The notes below the pieces were generated by a model, which was given only the letters and a program-made list of their open reading frames with translations, made no database searches and was not told the DNA's origin. Both the position numbers and the translations under genes were made by a program. From positions 1 through 7,464 of the forward strand of contig JACPQK010000010.1 of NCBI GenBank assembly GCA_016190535.1: a stretch of DNA of 7,464 nt, read 5' to 3'. Of this stretch, positions 6,485 through 7,464 are shown in pieces. This DNA is from Chloroflexota bacterium (GTDB lineage Bacteria > Chloroflexota > Dehalococcoidia > JACPQK01). Each line of letters opens with the position of its first letter. The stretch's first letter is position 1.

Positions 6485-7092
6485 AGGTAGACAGGCACTA
6501 TCTCCGCCTTCCGGGGCCTGCAGACATCCTGGCCCAGGCCGACCTCGAGGAGGGGCAGCGTATAAATGATCTCATCACCCAGTCCCGTGCCCCCTATCCT
6601 GACCATCCCCCCCTTGAGCGGGGAGCGCCGGGTATCCTGGTCACTTCCGCCGACACGCTGCTCAACTGGGCACGCCGCAACTCGGTGTGGCCCGTGGCCC
6701 TGGGCCTGGCCTGCTGCGCCTTCGAGATGATCGGCGCCGCGGCCTCCCGATTCGACCTCTCCCGCTTCGGCATGGAGGTCTTCCGGGCCTCCCCGCGCCA
6801 GGCGGACCTGCTCCTCGTCTCCGGCACTGTCACCTGGAAGATGGGGGAGGCACTGCGCCGCATCTATGACCAGATGGCGGAACCTAAGTGGGTGATGGCC
6901 ATGGGCTCCTGTGCTACCTGCGGGGGGCCGTTCACCAACGCCTATAGCGTGGTGAACGGAGTGAACCTCCTTATGCCAGTAGATGTGTATGTGCCGGGAT
7001 GCCCTCCCCGCCCCGATGCCCTGATCTATGGCCTGATGAAGCTCCAGGAGAAGATAGCCCGGGAGTCCCTGGCTGGGGGAAGGGGCCGATGA
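6478..7092 (+). CDS. nuoB: NADH-quinone oxidoreductase subunit B
   Basis: NuoB carries iron-sulfur cluster N2, the last electron carrier before quinone in complex I. The 204-residue protein has the four expected N2 cysteines: tandem C79-C80 in LACCAFEM, C145 in GSCATCGG and C175 in [10 protein letters not shown]. Spacing between the pair and the third cysteine matches the family. Two points are unusual. C148 is an extra cysteine three residues after C145. About 50 residues precede the first strongly conserved block ([18 protein letters not shown]), more than I expect for a short NuoB. The GTG start at 6478 overlaps nuoA by 7 nt and has a purine/G-rich AGGGGGG tract upstream; no good later in-frame start was found before the conserved block. 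Its stop overlaps nuoC as ATGA. Confidence 0.95.
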   Translation: MVEVDRHYLRLPGPADILAQADLEEGQRINDLITQSRAPYPDHPPLERGAPGILVTSADTLLNWARRNSVWPVALGLACCAFEMIGAAASRFDLSRFGMEVFRASPRQADLLLVSGTVTWKMGEALRRIYDQMAEPKWVMAMGSCATCGGPFTNAYSVVNGVNLLMPVDVYVPGCPPRPDALIYGLMKLQEKIARESLAGGRGR

Positions 7093-7464
7093 CTGCCGCG
7101 CTGGCACCTGGGGATGTGGCCCGGGAGCTGGAGTCAGCCCTGTCCGGGACAGTAGTCGAGGCCACCGACGGGGCGCTGGTAGTCCGTCCCCAGGCGGTGC
7201 TGGAGGTGGCCCAGTGGCTCCACTCCCGCCTGGGCTTTGACTTCCTGGAGTGTCTTACCGCGGTGGACTACCTCCAGTACTTCGAGGTCAGCTATTTTCT
7301 CCTCTCGGTATCCCGCAACCAGAGTCTGGTGCTGAAGGCTCGCCTGCCGGGGCGCGAGGACTTGCGCCTGCCTTCCGTAACGCCGTTGTGGCAGGGGGCT
7401 GACCTCCAGGAGCGGGAGGTATACGACCTTTTTGGCATCTACTTTGAGGGACATCCTCACATGA
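7089..7464 (+). CDS. nuoC: NADH-quinone oxidoreductase subunit C, 3' end cut off by the window edge
   Basis: NuoC is the 30-kDa-type subunit of the peripheral arm of complex I, packed against NuoB and NuoD near the quinone site. I translated it by hand from ATG at 7089; 125 residues are visible before the edge. The family signature [18 protein letters not shown] (108-125) is clear, and [10 protein letters not shown] (52-61) and LPSV (94-97) fit the upstream part of the domain. The start overlaps the nuoB stop as ATGA, and a GGGGAAGGGG tract lies just upstream as a likely ribosome site. Whether it is a separate NuoC or a NuoCD fusion cannot be told, because the rest is outside the window. Confidence 0.92.
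   Translation, partial: MTAALAPGDVARELESALSGTVVEATDGALVVRPQAVLEVAQWLHSRLGFDFLECLTAVDYLQYFEVSYFLLSVSRNQSLVLKARLPGREDLRLPSVTPLWQGADLQEREVYDLFGIYFEGHPHM

Noticed and set aside
6451..7107. Minus-strand open frame (218 codons) opposite nuoB
   Set aside because: NuoB motifs are unambiguous on the plus strand; the antisense translation is low-complexity and rich in G, H and R without family features.
1..7464. CRISPR array, tRNA, rRNA, insertion sequence or prophage remnant
   Set aside because: No regularly spaced repeats, cloverleaf or T-loop consensus, transposase motif or integrase motif was seen.

Overview
The window is a high-GC bacterial segment with two gene blocks that diverge from a 343-bp intergenic region (5773-6115). 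On the minus strand, read right to left, lie a large single-chain restriction-modification enzyme, pabB, pabA and a pabC-like class IV aminotransferase that runs off the left edge. On the plus strand lie nuoA, nuoB and the start of nuoC, which runs off the right edge.

The minus-strand block combines a defence gene with a pathway that makes p-aminobenzoate (pABA) for folate. PabB and PabA together convert chorismate and glutamine to 4-amino-4-deoxychorismate. PabC removes pyruvate to give pABA. PabB carries lysine (K291) where anthranilate synthases normally have alanine in the PIxGTRPRG motif, and a PabC-like gene is present. Both point to pABA rather than tryptophan synthesis. The restriction-modification gene and pabB overlap by ATGA, and pabB and pabA overlap by GTGA, so the first three genes look translationally coupled. 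A 91-bp spacer holding a palindromic, repeat-like element separates pabA from pabC.

The plus-strand block is the start of a respiratory complex I operon, with nuoA/nuoB overlapping by 7 nt and nuoB/nuoC by 4 nt. A near-consensus sigma70-type promoter (TTGACA, 17 nt, TAAAAT) lies just upstream. It sits inside an imperfect 43-bp palindrome that could be an operator or a hairpin.

The organism cannot be identified securely. High GC, frequent GTG/TTG starts, a pabB-pabA-pabC cluster and nuoABC separated into single genes fit a free-living bacterium. A Chloroflexota lineage is a guess from the general look of the proteins and intergenic repeats, not a demonstrated result.

I see no CRISPR array, tRNA, rRNA, insertion sequence or phage gene. 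Nothing here is clearly a new biological system. The most unusual points are the restriction-modification gene coupled to a folate operon, the palindrome around the nuo promoter, and the long N-terminus and extra cysteine of NuoB.
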